NCBI GenBank assembly: GCA_010014835.2
Contig: JAAAKB020000013.1
Coordinates: forward strand, 1,705,539 to 1,753,225
Source: Apostichopus leukothele
Lineage: Eukaryota; Echinodermata; Holothuroidea; Aspidochirotida; Stichopodidae
Reading direction: 5' to 3'
Length of the DNA stretch: 47,687 bases
Below are positions 22,992 through 35,100 of the stretch, piece by piece. Each line of letters opens with the position of its first letter. Within the stretch, counting starts at the first letter, position 1. The notes under the pieces were generated by a model. That model was given only the letters and a program-made list of their open reading frames with translations, made no database searches and was not told the origin of the DNA. The position numbers were made by a program, and so were the translations under genes.

Positions 22992-23586
22992 GTAGGTAAG
23001 CCGTTTTTAAACACACAATGAATATGTACCTAAGCGTATTTCCTGTGAAACTAATTTAGCGCATAAGTAAGCCTGGTTTTTGCGCACACAATAAAATATA
23101 TACCTAAGGGTATTTCCTGTGAAACTAATTTAGCACTAAAGTCATTTTTACGCACACAATGAATATATATTTCCCCCTGAATTTAATTCAGCACTTGGGT
23201 AAGAAACTCCCACCCATCTGTGCGATAATACAAGTGCTGTTACCCTACTATGTGCAGCTTCTCCTTCAAGATAGAAACAACCCACATCTACATGTACGCA
23301 TATTATGTTTCCATGAAACTAGATAAGCACTTAGGTAAGCACTTGGGTAAGCACTTGGGTTATTAGTTATTACACACTCAGGTAAGCCACATCTACACAG
23401 TTTGTATTCATACTGTTTTTCCATGAAACTAGAAAAGCACTTAGGTAAAGCACTTAGGTTATTACACACTCAGGTAAGCCACATCTACACAGTTTGTATT
23501 CATACTGTGTTTCCATGAAACTAGAAAAGCACTTAGGTAAAGCACTTAGGTTATTACACACTCAGGTAAGCCACATCTACACAGTT
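22984..23586 (+). repeat. Minisatellite seeded at the IRAK-like exon end, copying its splice donor
   Basis: The array starts at GCACTTAGGTA in the last codons of the death-domain exon. Degenerate units begin at 22984, 23059, 23133 and 23191 (58-75 bp). Sharper units begin at 23327, 23437 and 23529, with an exact 92-bp period for the last two. The units share GCACTTAGGTAAG near the start and TTTCC-TGAAACTA near the end. The last unit is cut by the N gap, so the assembly probably broke in this array. Confidence 0.85.
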
Positions 23587-23686
23587 NNNNNNNNNNNNNN
23601 NNNNNNNNNNNNNNNNNNNNNNNNNNNNNNNNNNNNNNNNNNNNNNNNNNNNNNNNNNNNNNNNNNNNNNNNNNNNNNNNNNNNNN
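23587..23686. other. Assembly gap (100 N)
   Basis: Exactly 100 N, the usual placeholder for a gap of unknown length. The left side is the 92-bp minisatellite and the right side is a LINE 3' end. Missing sequence could include further IRAK-like exons. Confidence 0.99.
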
Positions 23687-23782
23687 TGTTGATGCTTTCC
23701 ACTTTGTGAAGCACCAGGGGCAGTTACTCATTTCCTGGAGTGGCGCTATATAAATCTACATTATTATTAGTATTATTATTAA
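23687..23782 (+). mobile_element. 3' end of a CR1/L2-like LINE (second copy)
   Basis: It shares TGTTGATGCTTT, GGGCAGTTACTCA, TTCCTGGAGTGGC and CTATATAAATCTACAT with the tail of the element at 7006-7602, and ends in ATT repeats. Only the 3' end is present to the right of the N gap; the body may lie in the gap. Confidence 0.75.
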
Positions 23783-26180
23783 AAATTTAAAATCAGAGCA
23801 AATTGATCACACAAAAATGCCTTTCTACATTTTTCTACCAAACAAAAGTTAATGAGAGCAAGGAATTGCTGACTTTAATTCAATCCTCAACATTTCATCA
23901 CCCAGACATATTTTATCCTGAGTACCTATTAAATGAAACTGACAGCAAACTGGAAACTGAAAGGATTTGAATTTTACTATTATGATATGAAATGAAACTT
24001 TACTATTGCAGTCAGCTAACGTTGACTTAGATTGTTATGGGACTTACTTAAGAATGAGTACCAAACAGAATTCATTAAAATCCTCCAAAAACTCTCAAAA
24101 TGCTGCTTAATTGACTTTTTGCATAATTTTTTTTGGGGTATGTGTGTGTGTGTGTAAGTGTCAGAGAGAACATGAAGCATGTAATAACTGTACATATCAC
24201 TGCTTTGTACTGTTTAAACAATAAAGCAGTGTTTATCAGTGCAGTTAGGTATGCATAACACAGTAACACAGTACACGAATTGAGGGAACATTCAAAGTTA
24301 CTGTACCCAACACAACAAGGTGTAGTCTACACTTCAGTGTAGCCAAGAGGACAGTGGTATTTGCAACACTCCACAATCATGATTTTGTTAGAATAATGAA
24401 TGCAGAGCAAATAATGGGTCATACTGTACACATAAAATCTAGCCTAGGGTGAAGATTGCAAGCTAGTTACTGTATGCAGTCACTTCACAAACCATAAGCA
24501 TAGACGACTTCCACACAGTAGGAGAGAAGCTTGTTATTGTTTCAATCTCCTAAACATTTCCCATTCTCATCCTGTTGTAAATGAAATGTGTAAGAAGGAA
24601 ACTATAAACCACAAAAGAAGGCCAACATACGACACATTTTCTGTCAATCCAATCTGGTATATATATCACCTCTTAAGTGGGTGGATGGTATCTTGGTAGC
24701 TTAGGGTGGGTATTACCGGAAGAATTGGCAGTAGAGCCAATTAGAGTGCTAGCAAAAGATCAACCCTTTACATGAAGGGATGCATTAATTGCATTTGCAA
24801 GCAGATGTGGTTTTATCATATATTCCATGTGATCAGGGCGTGACATCATGATTAGATTTTGGCACTGACTGGTAGGACACGACTGGTGTATACTAGTTTG
24901 TACAGTACAGTGTACATGCAATTATTTCAGTTGGTCAGCTTGAATGCATCATCATCCTTTGAAACAAGTTACTTCACTACAACCTTCAAAATAAACTTTT
25001 TTATTAACTTATTAGTACTACACAAATTTGAGAATTTTGACTTTTCATGATTTTTCTGATCTGATACCCTTTAATTCAAGCGTCAAGGAGTAAACATTAC
25101 CAGTATGAGAAGGGTAAAGGTAACAGAAATGAGCTACTGTATACATGTATTAGAGCACCCTTTTACCAAAAATCCCCATTATCTACAAAAGACTCTCCCT
25201 AACTGTCATAGGTCATAGGTACTGTCAAGACATATTCATGGTCTCTTCAACAGTCCCACTAGCACATTTGTGTGACTTCATGAGTCAACCATGGAAAGTA
25301 TTCTCTTATGCAAACTTCTGTCTCAAGAACATTTTCCCTTCCTAGGCTTCCAATCATTTTCCCTTCCTATCATTCCCCTTTTCATCCTGTGACTTTTCCT
25401 CATCAATTGTTACTCAAATCTATCTGAACTGTGAATGTGTGACTGACAGTAAATTAAAATTGTAAGAAATGTCTTGCACAAAAATTCCACACATGTAATA
25501 ATTCAAATTCCAACAATGTATAATACAGTTGTATACCATAGGAACAAAATGTGTACAGTTAAATATCACATTACCATACACAACTACTGTATCAAACACC
25601 CCAAAACTCTAAATTATTCTCAGGATTCACAGCAGTATCCTTGTGTCATATCCTGAAAAGTGCAATAATGCTGGTGTAACCTCTATCATATCCTGCAATA
25701 ACACTTTAGCATCATATCAGTAAACTTGACATGATCTTCCTGTCGCCAAATAACACGCTCCACAGACATTAAGTGCAGTCTTCTCATTTACACAGTAACC
25801 AGAAAGCCTGAAGGCTTTGTGATTATTTGCCATACAATTTGCTCAAAATTCCTCAAATTCCACTTTGACTATAGTAGAGCAACTGAGTTAAATTTGTCCA
25901 GGAATTAAATTTGTCCAAGAATTAAATTTGTCCAAGAAAAGATCAGAAACTCCCAGCTCTTATTTGTATCACACACTTGTGGACATCAACCAATTAATTC
26001 ACAGCTCTGTAAGGATTTTACAATACAGAATTTTTATTCCAAAATGCTTCAATATCCAGAAAGAAGAGTTTATCCTATACATGTATGAAATATAAACACA
26101 CAGATGTTTCCTGTTGTACAAAATAGCAAGCAAAACTTTCAGTAAACTCTTAACCTTGAACTTTTCACATTTGTACCTAC
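23783..26180. other. Non-coding stretch inside the WNK first coding intron
   Basis: A (TG)n run lies near 24138-24155 and the 17-bp triplet repeat near 25.9 kb. No IRAK ProST linker or kinase exon is visible on the plus strand, although this is where it would be expected if the IRAK-like gene were complete. Confidence 0.6.
25888..25938. repeat. 17-bp tandem repeat, three copies
   Basis: TTAAATTTGTCCAAGAA is repeated three times with one mismatch (G for A in the first copy). It lies in the WNK first coding intron about 240 bp from the first coding exon. Confidence 0.9.
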
Positions 26181-26985
26181 CTGGAGTTCACACCATGCTA
26201 CAGAAACCCCCGTCTCTGTGTCCAGTCCCTTGTAGACAGTTTTGAAAGAACCGCGGCCTACTTCTACATCATACTTCATGAAACGTCCATTTGGTGATTT
26301 ATCAATCGCATTCTCCACTGTCTCCGGGTCCCCATCCTCTCCTTGGTCCTCAGAAGGTTTCACTGTGCTGTCTGGTCTAGCCGCTAAGCCATCAGATGAG
26401 ACACGCTCTTCTTCTCTGTGCGGCTCTACAATTTTGACTTGCTTCTTTTTGCCGCTACCCTGGGAGCCTGATTTTCTAATTGATTGCACACTTGCAGGAA
26501 CAACAGTCTTTCTGTCACTTCTGCTGTCTACTGCAAAATGACTTCCATCCTGTACAGGTGAAATGTTAACTACGGAATTATTTACAGAGTTTCCATTGAA
26601 ACTATTTACAAGTCCAGGCACTTGGTCCTGACTAACATTGATGACGGGCTTGTGACTTCCTGCGTCACATTTTTCCACCCTGTCATCCTCAACGTCACCA
26701 GCCGCATCATCTGACAGAGCACTCTCTCCGTTGACATGAACATTTCCAGGGGTTGGGATCGGCTGCTGGCTATCTGCTGTTGGGTGGGGTTGTTCCGACT
26801 TACCCCTGCTGCCCAGCTTTTGGGCATCTGTGTTTCCGTGTACCATAGTTCCGTTTGGATTTTCTCTCTCCTTCGATGGATCAGAACTATTGAATGTTAC
26901 AACTTTTTTCCCTTCCCTATCAGGTGTTTTGGGAATGTCTTTCTTGCTCATGTTTCCATTCTAGTCTTGAGGAAATGTTGCTTTC
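26181..26985 (-). CDS. WNK1: WNK kinase, first coding exon (N-terminus and kinase P-loop)
   Basis: WNK kinases phosphorylate SPAK/OSR1, which control cation-chloride cotransporters and cell volume. The ATG is at 26949-26951, preceded in frame by a TAG four codons upstream. A TTGTGTTCACAG-type acceptor starts the exon at 26985, so an upstream non-coding exon is implied. Residues 1-220 are a Ser/Lys/Gln-rich low-complexity tail. The kinase starts near residue 222. The glycine loop [11 protein letters not shown] (232-242) carries the catalytic Lys237 in strand beta-2. The usual beta-3 lysine is replaced by Cys254 in VAWCELQ, the hallmark of the With-No-Lysine family. The donor CAG|GTAGGT follows Gln257 in phase 0. 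The symbol denotes the family; invertebrates usually have a single WNK, so orthology to a particular vertebrate paralogue is not claimed. Confidence 0.95.
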
Positions 26986-29900
26986 CTGTGAACACAAACA
27001 ATATAACTTATGAATCATGATGAAATTTCAAATTAGCACTGGCATGGTGATAAACGCAACTCTGCTTCCAAAAGATGTCATCACATCTGAACACTTTACA
27101 CTGGTTTGGCTTAAAAATCAGTGAACGTTAGTAGCATATTGTTTAAACCAGATATGTTTAGTGGTTAAGTACACTTCATCCAGTAGTCCTCTTAACTCCG
27201 AAACGAAACAAACGTTCTAAACACTTTGGGTGGTAGAATGAGAAAGGCGGTTATTGACCGGTTGGGTCCAGTCATAGAGTGTGCACCATGTAAAATGTTT
27301 TCCGTGCACTCTAGACACAGTACAGCATGCCTGCTGAGGTCATGAGGCAACGATTAAGCGAGAAACAAAGTAAATTTTGGTATTTATAGACTAACAAGCA
27401 TACATCTACCTATAAGCACATTTGACTACGACGATAGCTATGTCTAGTGTTGCCAAATATAATTTGACCATTAGTTGGGGGGGGGAGGGGGCATGGGCAC
27501 AGTGCTAACATGTTACCAACAATGATGTGCATAGATAAAGGGGGAGACAAGTAAGATACATGAAGTTATGTAGGGGACGATGATTGAGAAATGTACCAGA
27601 TGTGTACATAAATCTTCAGGCTTGAAATCCTATTAACTATTCTGTGTTGAACTGTCATAAAACTGACACTACATCCTGATCATGTCAAAACCACTAGTGA
27701 CTAATGAGTTTCACCCTTTGAACATGTATCTACTTCTGCTTTTCGTTGATTAATATTTTCCTAAACTGTCCAAAAGAGTCACTGAAGCATTCATATTTAA
27801 AGTGAAATTGCTTTAAAAACAGTTACTTAACAAGTACACTACTTTCAGTAGATCATTACATATCAAGGGAATAAAAGTTTCAGAACACTATTAAAATCCT
27901 TCCTGAAAGGCAGCTTCCTTTCCACTTCACTGGTAGGCATACTTGCTATCAGTGAACACGTTCTATTGAAACTGTTATACCTAAATATGTGTTGCATAAC
28001 TTTTGGCAAGTTTTCACAACAAGGCATGAGAAATGGAACAATTTTCTGTTATAATGAGGCCTAAAATAGCTTATTCTGTTTCTTACAGGGAGACCACATG
28101 AATGTTGACGCTAAAAGCTAATTAAGCATTTTAAAAGAAACGATCCTTTCTGTCTTGGTCTTAAAATTTCCTGTAACTGTTAGTTGCACACCCTTTTCGA
28201 AGAGCAAGTACATGGAATTAGGTCCATTAGATCTCCCACATAAAGAAATTAGGCCTACATTGAGAATTGTCCAATAAATCATATTGGCAGCAAAAAGTAC
28301 TGGTTTTTGGCAATTTAATCCTCTACTTCTACAAACTAATTCCCTTATAGGTTTAACCTACAAGTCGAACAATATTTACTGCAATGACAATATCAATGTC
28401 AGTACTATTTCTATACTTGCCTGGGAATTCAATGTTACCTTCAATCATCACATTATGTTACCTTTAATTTACGTAATAGTCACAGACATATATGCACAAA
28501 GTTTTGGGATTGTGTATCAGATGCAGCTGGCAAATGACTGAAATGAAAATAGTAAATTTTGTTCCTGTTAACATTCACCTATGGTAGTATATGCAAAATA
28601 ATTTCCCATTTCACAGTTACGGGATTTCTGCGAGCTGCGTTCTTTCTTAGAGAGTTGTGTGCTTAACTTTATTACGAAACATTTTTTACCTGTGATTAAC
28701 TGAGTAATGGAATCAAAAGTTCACTTAGCCAAGGCTATTTCTTAAAAGTTGATTTTGCAAAATTGATGGCCATTAAGTACACTTGAAATATACAGGGTTA
28801 GATCATGTGATGGGCTCCACATTCAAACATAACTTCAAGCAGGGAACTCATGCAAATTTGAAAAAAAATTCATGCAACTTTACATTCTCTAGGTTCAAAG
28901 GCCCACTGAACTCCCTTTGGGATGCTACCATCCAAGTGCAATTTATTCACATTTAAATGTTAGCGGTAATGGAGAACCCTCTGATTTTACTTTTATGATT
29001 TTATTTAAGTAAGGCCTACTTCAAAATGAAATAGAATTGGTAATTGCAATAGGTGTAAGCACTAAGAATGACTGAGCCAGATTACAAAAGAAAAGTTGTG
29101 TCAAGTTCATTGCTGCAATTAGTTTGAAATATTTCATTCCCTGAAACTGACATCTGTACTGTTAATTTTTAACCACAAAATTACTTAAGTGCAATTTCTA
29201 GTGGTGTAGCCAGTGTATTCGGCTGAAATTGCATAGGCCTAAGCTCTAAATACAAAAACAGCAACACAGTCATGATATTCTACCAGGGATAAAAGAGCAT
29301 TATTTCTTACATTACTGTGTAAATCACGTAATATCATTTAAGTCTATTTCAGTCACTTCGTCAAAGATTGATTAGGCCTAGGTTAGGTGTAACTTAGGCC
29401 TTAGGCTAGTGTAGCCTAGGCATACTGCTGTTTGAATCAGTACATCATTTCAATCACAAGAATAGTGTGTCAGTTCCTTAGTTTACACTGAATATTTTGT
29501 GAATTTTTTGACCACCAGTCTGCAGCTTTTCCAAATTATATCTCGTAAATGCAGAATTTAACTTAGGCCTAAGGTAAAAATCGAGCCATTTGTTTTTCTC
29601 CAACAGATTTAAATTTCGAGAAATGTTTAAGGTATCAACTGTCATCTATTTTGTTTGGTGGTAAGAAATTATATCTCGTCCCAATCTCCTGGGATTGTGA
29701 CTAGCAATTAATTGGTGGTTCATGCCACTGTGCCCTTGTAAAAGTTGTATTACCAATCTTAAGTTACTGTAGGCCTAGGCCTACTAGCACTACGGTACTG
29801 TAAGTTACTGTAAGTAAGTTACTAAGATTGAAGTAAGATGTGTAACTTACTAAGTTAGGCTACCCTATGTGATTTCTTGAGGTTTGACAAAAACTAGCAT

Positions 29901-30179
29901 AGCCTGGGCCTTACAAGAGTAGATATTTACCATTTGAACGAGTTGTAATCCAACAAAACATCCACTGGCATGCCTAGTGCGATGATGAATTAGTAATACT
30001 ACTGCAGAAACAGTATGGTACTACCGGTACTAGGATAAGAAGTATGACAGTACGTATACTGTACAGTACAGCCTTCAACTAGGCTAATGGTAAGTTGCAC
30101 TCCACAGCGTACATATTATATGTACGCACACAACGTTAGGCTAGCAAAATTGCAATATAGCTGCCTGCTCGTCATCAAA
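26986..30179. other. WNK 5' region with AGGCCT word cluster
   Basis: No coding exon recognised. A G-run lies near 27476-27490. The palindrome AGGCCT, often as TAGGCCTA, recurs between about 28.0 and 29.8 kb, including the tandem TAGGCCTAGGCCTA near 29770. Confidence 0.6.
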
Positions 30180-30450
30180 ACGTGTTAAATTTCCCTTCGT
30201 TTTACATCTCCCACAGTCTATCTTCTTTGAACTTTCCGTATGAAGAAAAATATATATCCACTTATTCGGCAATGATCAATTGCGGCAGAAAGGACGCTGA
30301 GTCCGCGCCTAAAAAGCGGCAGACGGTAACCTGTCCGGGAGAGAGTCAGTAGTAGTTCATCTTGGAGCCATATTGGACATTACAATGAAACCACAACCAA
30401 ACAGAAACTCACTTTTTACGTTGCGTACAAACTGTACAGAGACATATGCA
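30180..30450 (-). promoter_or_regulatory. Probable WNK promoter and leader exon region
   Basis: The first WNK coding exon begins with an acceptor, so transcription must start upstream at higher coordinates. This block is locally rich in CpG (GTCCGCGCCTAAAAAGCGGC, GACGG, TCCGGG). Read on the minus strand it contains CCAATATGGCTCCAAGATG, which resembles SRF- and YY1-type core sites. I could not fix a donor with confidence: CACAG|GTAAAA near 28689 and ATG|GTAAAT near 29929 are alternatives. Confidence 0.3.
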
Positions 30451-31460
30451 TGCTAGGGTTTACGTTGATACAAAGTTGATAGATGGTGCACAATTACTAA
30501 CGGACATTACATACGTGTAGGTATGACAACATAGCTTCGGCTTTGTACATTATTTGAAAACGTAGTAATCTGAACACGGGTTGTTAATTCGATGATTGTG
30601 GTTACTTCAAAAACGGCCTGTAAACTTCATTTCTATGTAAACTTTTGATTAGTAAAGCTGAACAGCCCAACTTCCAATGTGGGAATTATGGGGCACAATT
30701 ATGTTGATGTTCCATGGCAGTAGACTTTCAGGAAAACTGTTGTTTACTTTGAAAGAAACTAAGAATGACCGTATGGAAAACATTTTCGCATGGAAGATTA
30801 ATATAAGTATACAAACTGAAACAGTTTATTTTCAGACTAGTCCTATTTCTGCAAATAACCACAAGAAGTCCCACGAAGCCACTAACTTGGCGCAAATACA
30901 AACCGTGGTCTGTGATAGTGTGAACACGTGATCGAATGGGATAGGGAGGGGAACCGGAATCAACAGGCTATAGGCCGAATTCTTTTCTGCTTCTTCGTAG
31001 GCTACATTCGTTTTTTGCGGGTTGGGCTTCTGACACTCTCCGTCTACCGCACTCAACGTCGCCTTCCGTCAGTAGAAGGCCGTCTGGACACATTCATTAT
31101 GTTGGCGGACTGTACACATATATGTGTGTATAAAGCGTGCGACACAGTTCTCATGTTTTTCAATTACTAAGTTACACCCCAGATGCAAACAGTCCTACAT
31201 GCTTTCAATCCAACACCATAGGCCTATCTCGATGTTCACATAAGTTTCATTCTAGGATATATATGCTAATCAGTTGCAGCTGAGAACAGATCCAATCGGG
31301 TCAGGTACGTATCAGGTCAGTGAATCCCGTTCAGTGTATGGTATAAATGCCTAGTTCGTAGATGAAGCAGGGCACTATACTCAATTACTGACATAAATTC
31401 CTCTCGCCTATACGTGTCGTAAGTCACCGTGGGTCCGGGTAACTTTCCTCTGGCTAGTTC

Positions 31461-31495
31461 AACCATGGAGGTAAAACAGTTCTACCTCCATGGTT
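31461..31495. repeat. Perfect 13-bp inverted repeat
   Basis: AACCATGGAGGTA (31461-31473) and TACCTCCATGGTT (31483-31495) flank a 9-bp loop. Pairing continues for three bases beyond one mismatch. No direct-repeat flank. Confidence 0.9.
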
Positions 31496-32112
31496 CAACA
31501 GACTTAGATGATACTGGAAGTTCTGTGAACGCTCAGAAAATCGCTGGTAGGGATGAGACGGACCGTAACGGGAATGAAATTTTTTACCTCCTATATAGCC
31601 ATTATTCGAATCACACTTTTTCTAAAACTCCAGTCTGTGCAGAGCGGACTGAGCTCCTTCAGTTGCACCCACGGTTAACAATTGTACCGTAAAGTAACAC
31701 AACAGGCTTCCAGCTATTGTTTCTTGGTGAGTTTATTGTTGTTGATGAATTGTTTTGTTGTTTTTTCTTTGTAAAGGATGGGGATCATGGGGTGGATGGT
31801 TTGGTATTTTTACAAGAGACTGAACCAGCAATGATGGTTTACCACGTATGACACAATGTATTTCGACAGAGATGGGCCTACCTTACTGACAGTATGACCT
31901 ACATATTGCGAGGGTCACTTTCCGTTAGTTATGAGTCGAACTGTCATTTTGGACCGAACAAGCTTATCAAGGGAACATGAATAAGACTTTTTGGAAACAC
32001 GATTTGTGGTTATCTCAATCTATAAATGGCGGAAAACCGTTAGCATGACAATATTGCTGCACAAAAGGTATGGGTGTTGTGGTATTCTCCCAGAAATGCA
32101 CGGCTCTGTATG

Positions 32113-32150
32113 TATTCTCCGAGAGCCGGAGATCCGGCTCTTTATTCTCC
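32113..32150. repeat. Near-palindrome flanked by 8-bp direct repeats
   Basis: AGAGCCGGA-GA-TCCGGCTCT (32122-32141) is bounded by TATTCTCC at 32113-32120 and 32143-32150. A third TATTCTCC at 32093-32100 and another GGCTCT nearby suggest local duplication as an alternative to insertion. Confidence 0.85.
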
Positions 32151-35100
32151 TTTACTGCAGCGCCGCCAATTTTCTACACACAAGTACACAGTTTATCAGT
32201 TACAATGATCGCAGCACCCAGTTAATCTGTGCCCTGCCGTGTACAGTAAATGATTGATTGTCCATTCAAAGCAAGTATACCGCTAGCCGCTTGTTAATAA
32301 CTGACCCAGGATAGTTGAATATATATTTGTCAGTGTATTTGCCGAACGACTACTTGAAGTTGTTCCTTTCTAGTATTGTTATGGAGAGAAATTTCTTTCA
32401 CCGTTCCAGGTTGGTTGTAGTAGAACAAGTCAAGAACAAACAAAGGATAAGTACGAAGCTGTAATAGGAGTTATAATTTAACATTCAGCTTCTAAGCGGC
32501 ACGTGAATGCATATTCTGGAGAAAGACTTGTCTGGTGAATATTGTGGAATATTCATTCTGGTTTGTAGCACATGCACTCTTTGTTCACTTTTTCTGACCG
32601 TAGAAATGTAACAATAGTTGTATTTTTATGATAAATCCTACCATTTTCATGGACTGTTCCCCATGCAATGTCACACTTTCGCAATATGACGCATTCGGTG
32701 ATTAAGCTCTTCCGTAGCTCAGTGATGTGGCTCTCCCCCAGCTGTGTCGCAATTTGTCAAAAAGACATTCGGTAATGTTCCAAAAATAGATATACAGTAT
32801 CTAACTTCCGTTCTTTAATGCATAGCCAGTAACGTCTGCGTTGCAGTTTATCAGAAATATATGCATAGCTATATATAAATATGCAACACTCGGCGATAGC
32901 TTCTCAAGCCTAAGTGTTCATTTCTCGAAAGTTATTGCTGTGAAGTAAGTATCGCACCGTATACAATGTGTATCATATATTAGGCTATTCGGTGTTTGTT
33001 CTATATTCATATAAGTACATTGGACCAACATGTCATATATCGAATTATGACGCATTGACCTATAGTGACATAGAGGGAAAGCAAGCTTCCGATTATCAAA
33101 GTATCCAAGGAATCGTTCCGAAATTTACAACTTCAATTAATATACATAGTAAAGTATTGTAAACCGAAGACAAGATGAATGATATGATAAAGGGACATTT
33201 TAATGACGTAAACCCGTGCTGGAAATGCTACACATACTGGCCACAAAGAATCAAAGCAGTAATAGTACGCGCAGTTACATTTGGTTCACAGGTTTGTGAA
33301 ACTACTTAAAGTAGTGGTCTATAGGTGAACATTTATTTTCGACGGATGAAAGAGGACAAATAGCTATGATCTCGGCGAACATTTACATTCAATTCTACAG
33401 ATCGGTTCGAGATGACAACGTGATTTTGAAGTTGACACATCTTTTACCAAAAGTGAACTTGAAGCAATCAGGTGTGATGCCAGAGCCTAAGCAGACTGAA
33501 AAAAATTGTTCCATGATTTTCATCAAAATCTCAATATAACACTACAGCAACCGGTTTATTGTTAACTTCACAACTTGGAACTCTATCCAAACTTGGAACC
33601 CTATCCAATCATATACGCTAAAATTAATAAAATGAAATATGAAGCAGGATACATAAAAAAAACAGCGTAACAAATTCAATTAACTTTACTTGAGTAAATG
33701 CTATAGGGGAAAGTATATAGTTATGTGATTTCTGCGATATTACTCACTTGATAATATGCAGTCGTAATTCAGGTGACCATACATCAGTAAAACATTATCT
33801 TTGAAATTACACCGAGAATAAAGCTCGGTTGATATTTGAGACAAAATTTTGCAAACATGACAATTACAAAGATGCCAAATATTAATGACTTGCTTAACCT
33901 TAAGTTACATCTGAACTTCTCTGTAAGTTTGGACTTTCAACTTCTAACGTTCCCTGTATTGAAGGCTTCTCTGACGTCATTCTGGACTCAGCTCGTTTTG
34001 GGTGTCGTTCGTGAGGCCCATCTTACGTTTGAAACAAATTTCGACGGGGCCTCGACCAACATGCAATATGTATACGGTTGCAATATTAACATGAAATGGA
34101 GAACCAAAGGATTCCAGTTTATTGCTACAGTTTTCCTTTAAAGGAGACAATAAAATCAGCCATCACGACTAAAAGGTCATCTGATAGACTAATATTATGG
34201 GACGCCAAAAAGGACACAAAGTGATGACAGTTATATGAAAGTATACACGATGATTATAAAAGAACGTGATGACACTATATAGCATTACACGGATGATAAA
34301 CGTTGATCCCTTTGTCGTTATCGCATCAAGCGAACCTTGTTTCTCGCCACAGCAGAACACAAAGAGGAACTATAGTTGATGTCGATGAGAATATGAAACT
34401 GAAAGTATAAACGGGGACACAGTCAATAATGTTTACTGATAAATAAGACGGGTTATGCATATTCATGACATATCCTATTGGACATATGTTATACGCCAAT
34501 ATGACGAATATGGAGATTGGGGTCACCAAGCAGAGAATTAAACATACCAGAGATGTATCTGCACGGTACACAGTATCATCATGCATGTACTGTGATGTGA
34601 TCGATTCGTTCTGCTCAGTTTCTTTTAAAGTAAAGGAGGCGGAGGGGCCAGAGAAAAAGAAATGGAAGATTTCACAAGTAAAACTAACATTTGTTATACG
34701 TTTAAAAATATCGTCAACAAAGCAAGAAAGTTATTCATTACCTCCTCCGCAGAGGATGACTATATTGCTTATGCTGAGACAGATTTTTAATTGGTGCTTT
34801 TACTGGTTTCAGAAGCTTATTCATTTATCAAAATATACGTCTATAAAAAAATATGTCATCAGTTTGGAATGCCTCGCTAGGGTTAAATAAATAAATAGAT
34901 CGGCTCATGATCCTGTAGGCCTAGCTTAAATCCACTGTTTTATAAACTTTCTATAATAACCTCAACGGAAAATATTTCTTTGACCTGTATACATAAGAAA
35001 AGCATAGCATCCATGGATTACATCCTCATACCGAACGGTTAGTAAAGACTAAAAGAGGTTATGTTAATTCACACAAACCGTTCCAACGCCATTTGTACAT

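Noticed and set aside
32709-32760. TCCGTAGCTCAGTGATG, similar to a tRNA A box
   Set aside because: No B box or acceptor-stem pairing follows at the right distance.
34326-34890. Longest plus-strand frame (141 codons) and an antisense hydrophobic frame suggestive of a transmembrane protein
   Set aside because: No recognisable family, no matching exons nearby, and both strands open over the same bases. Could be a pseudogene fragment, but unsupported.
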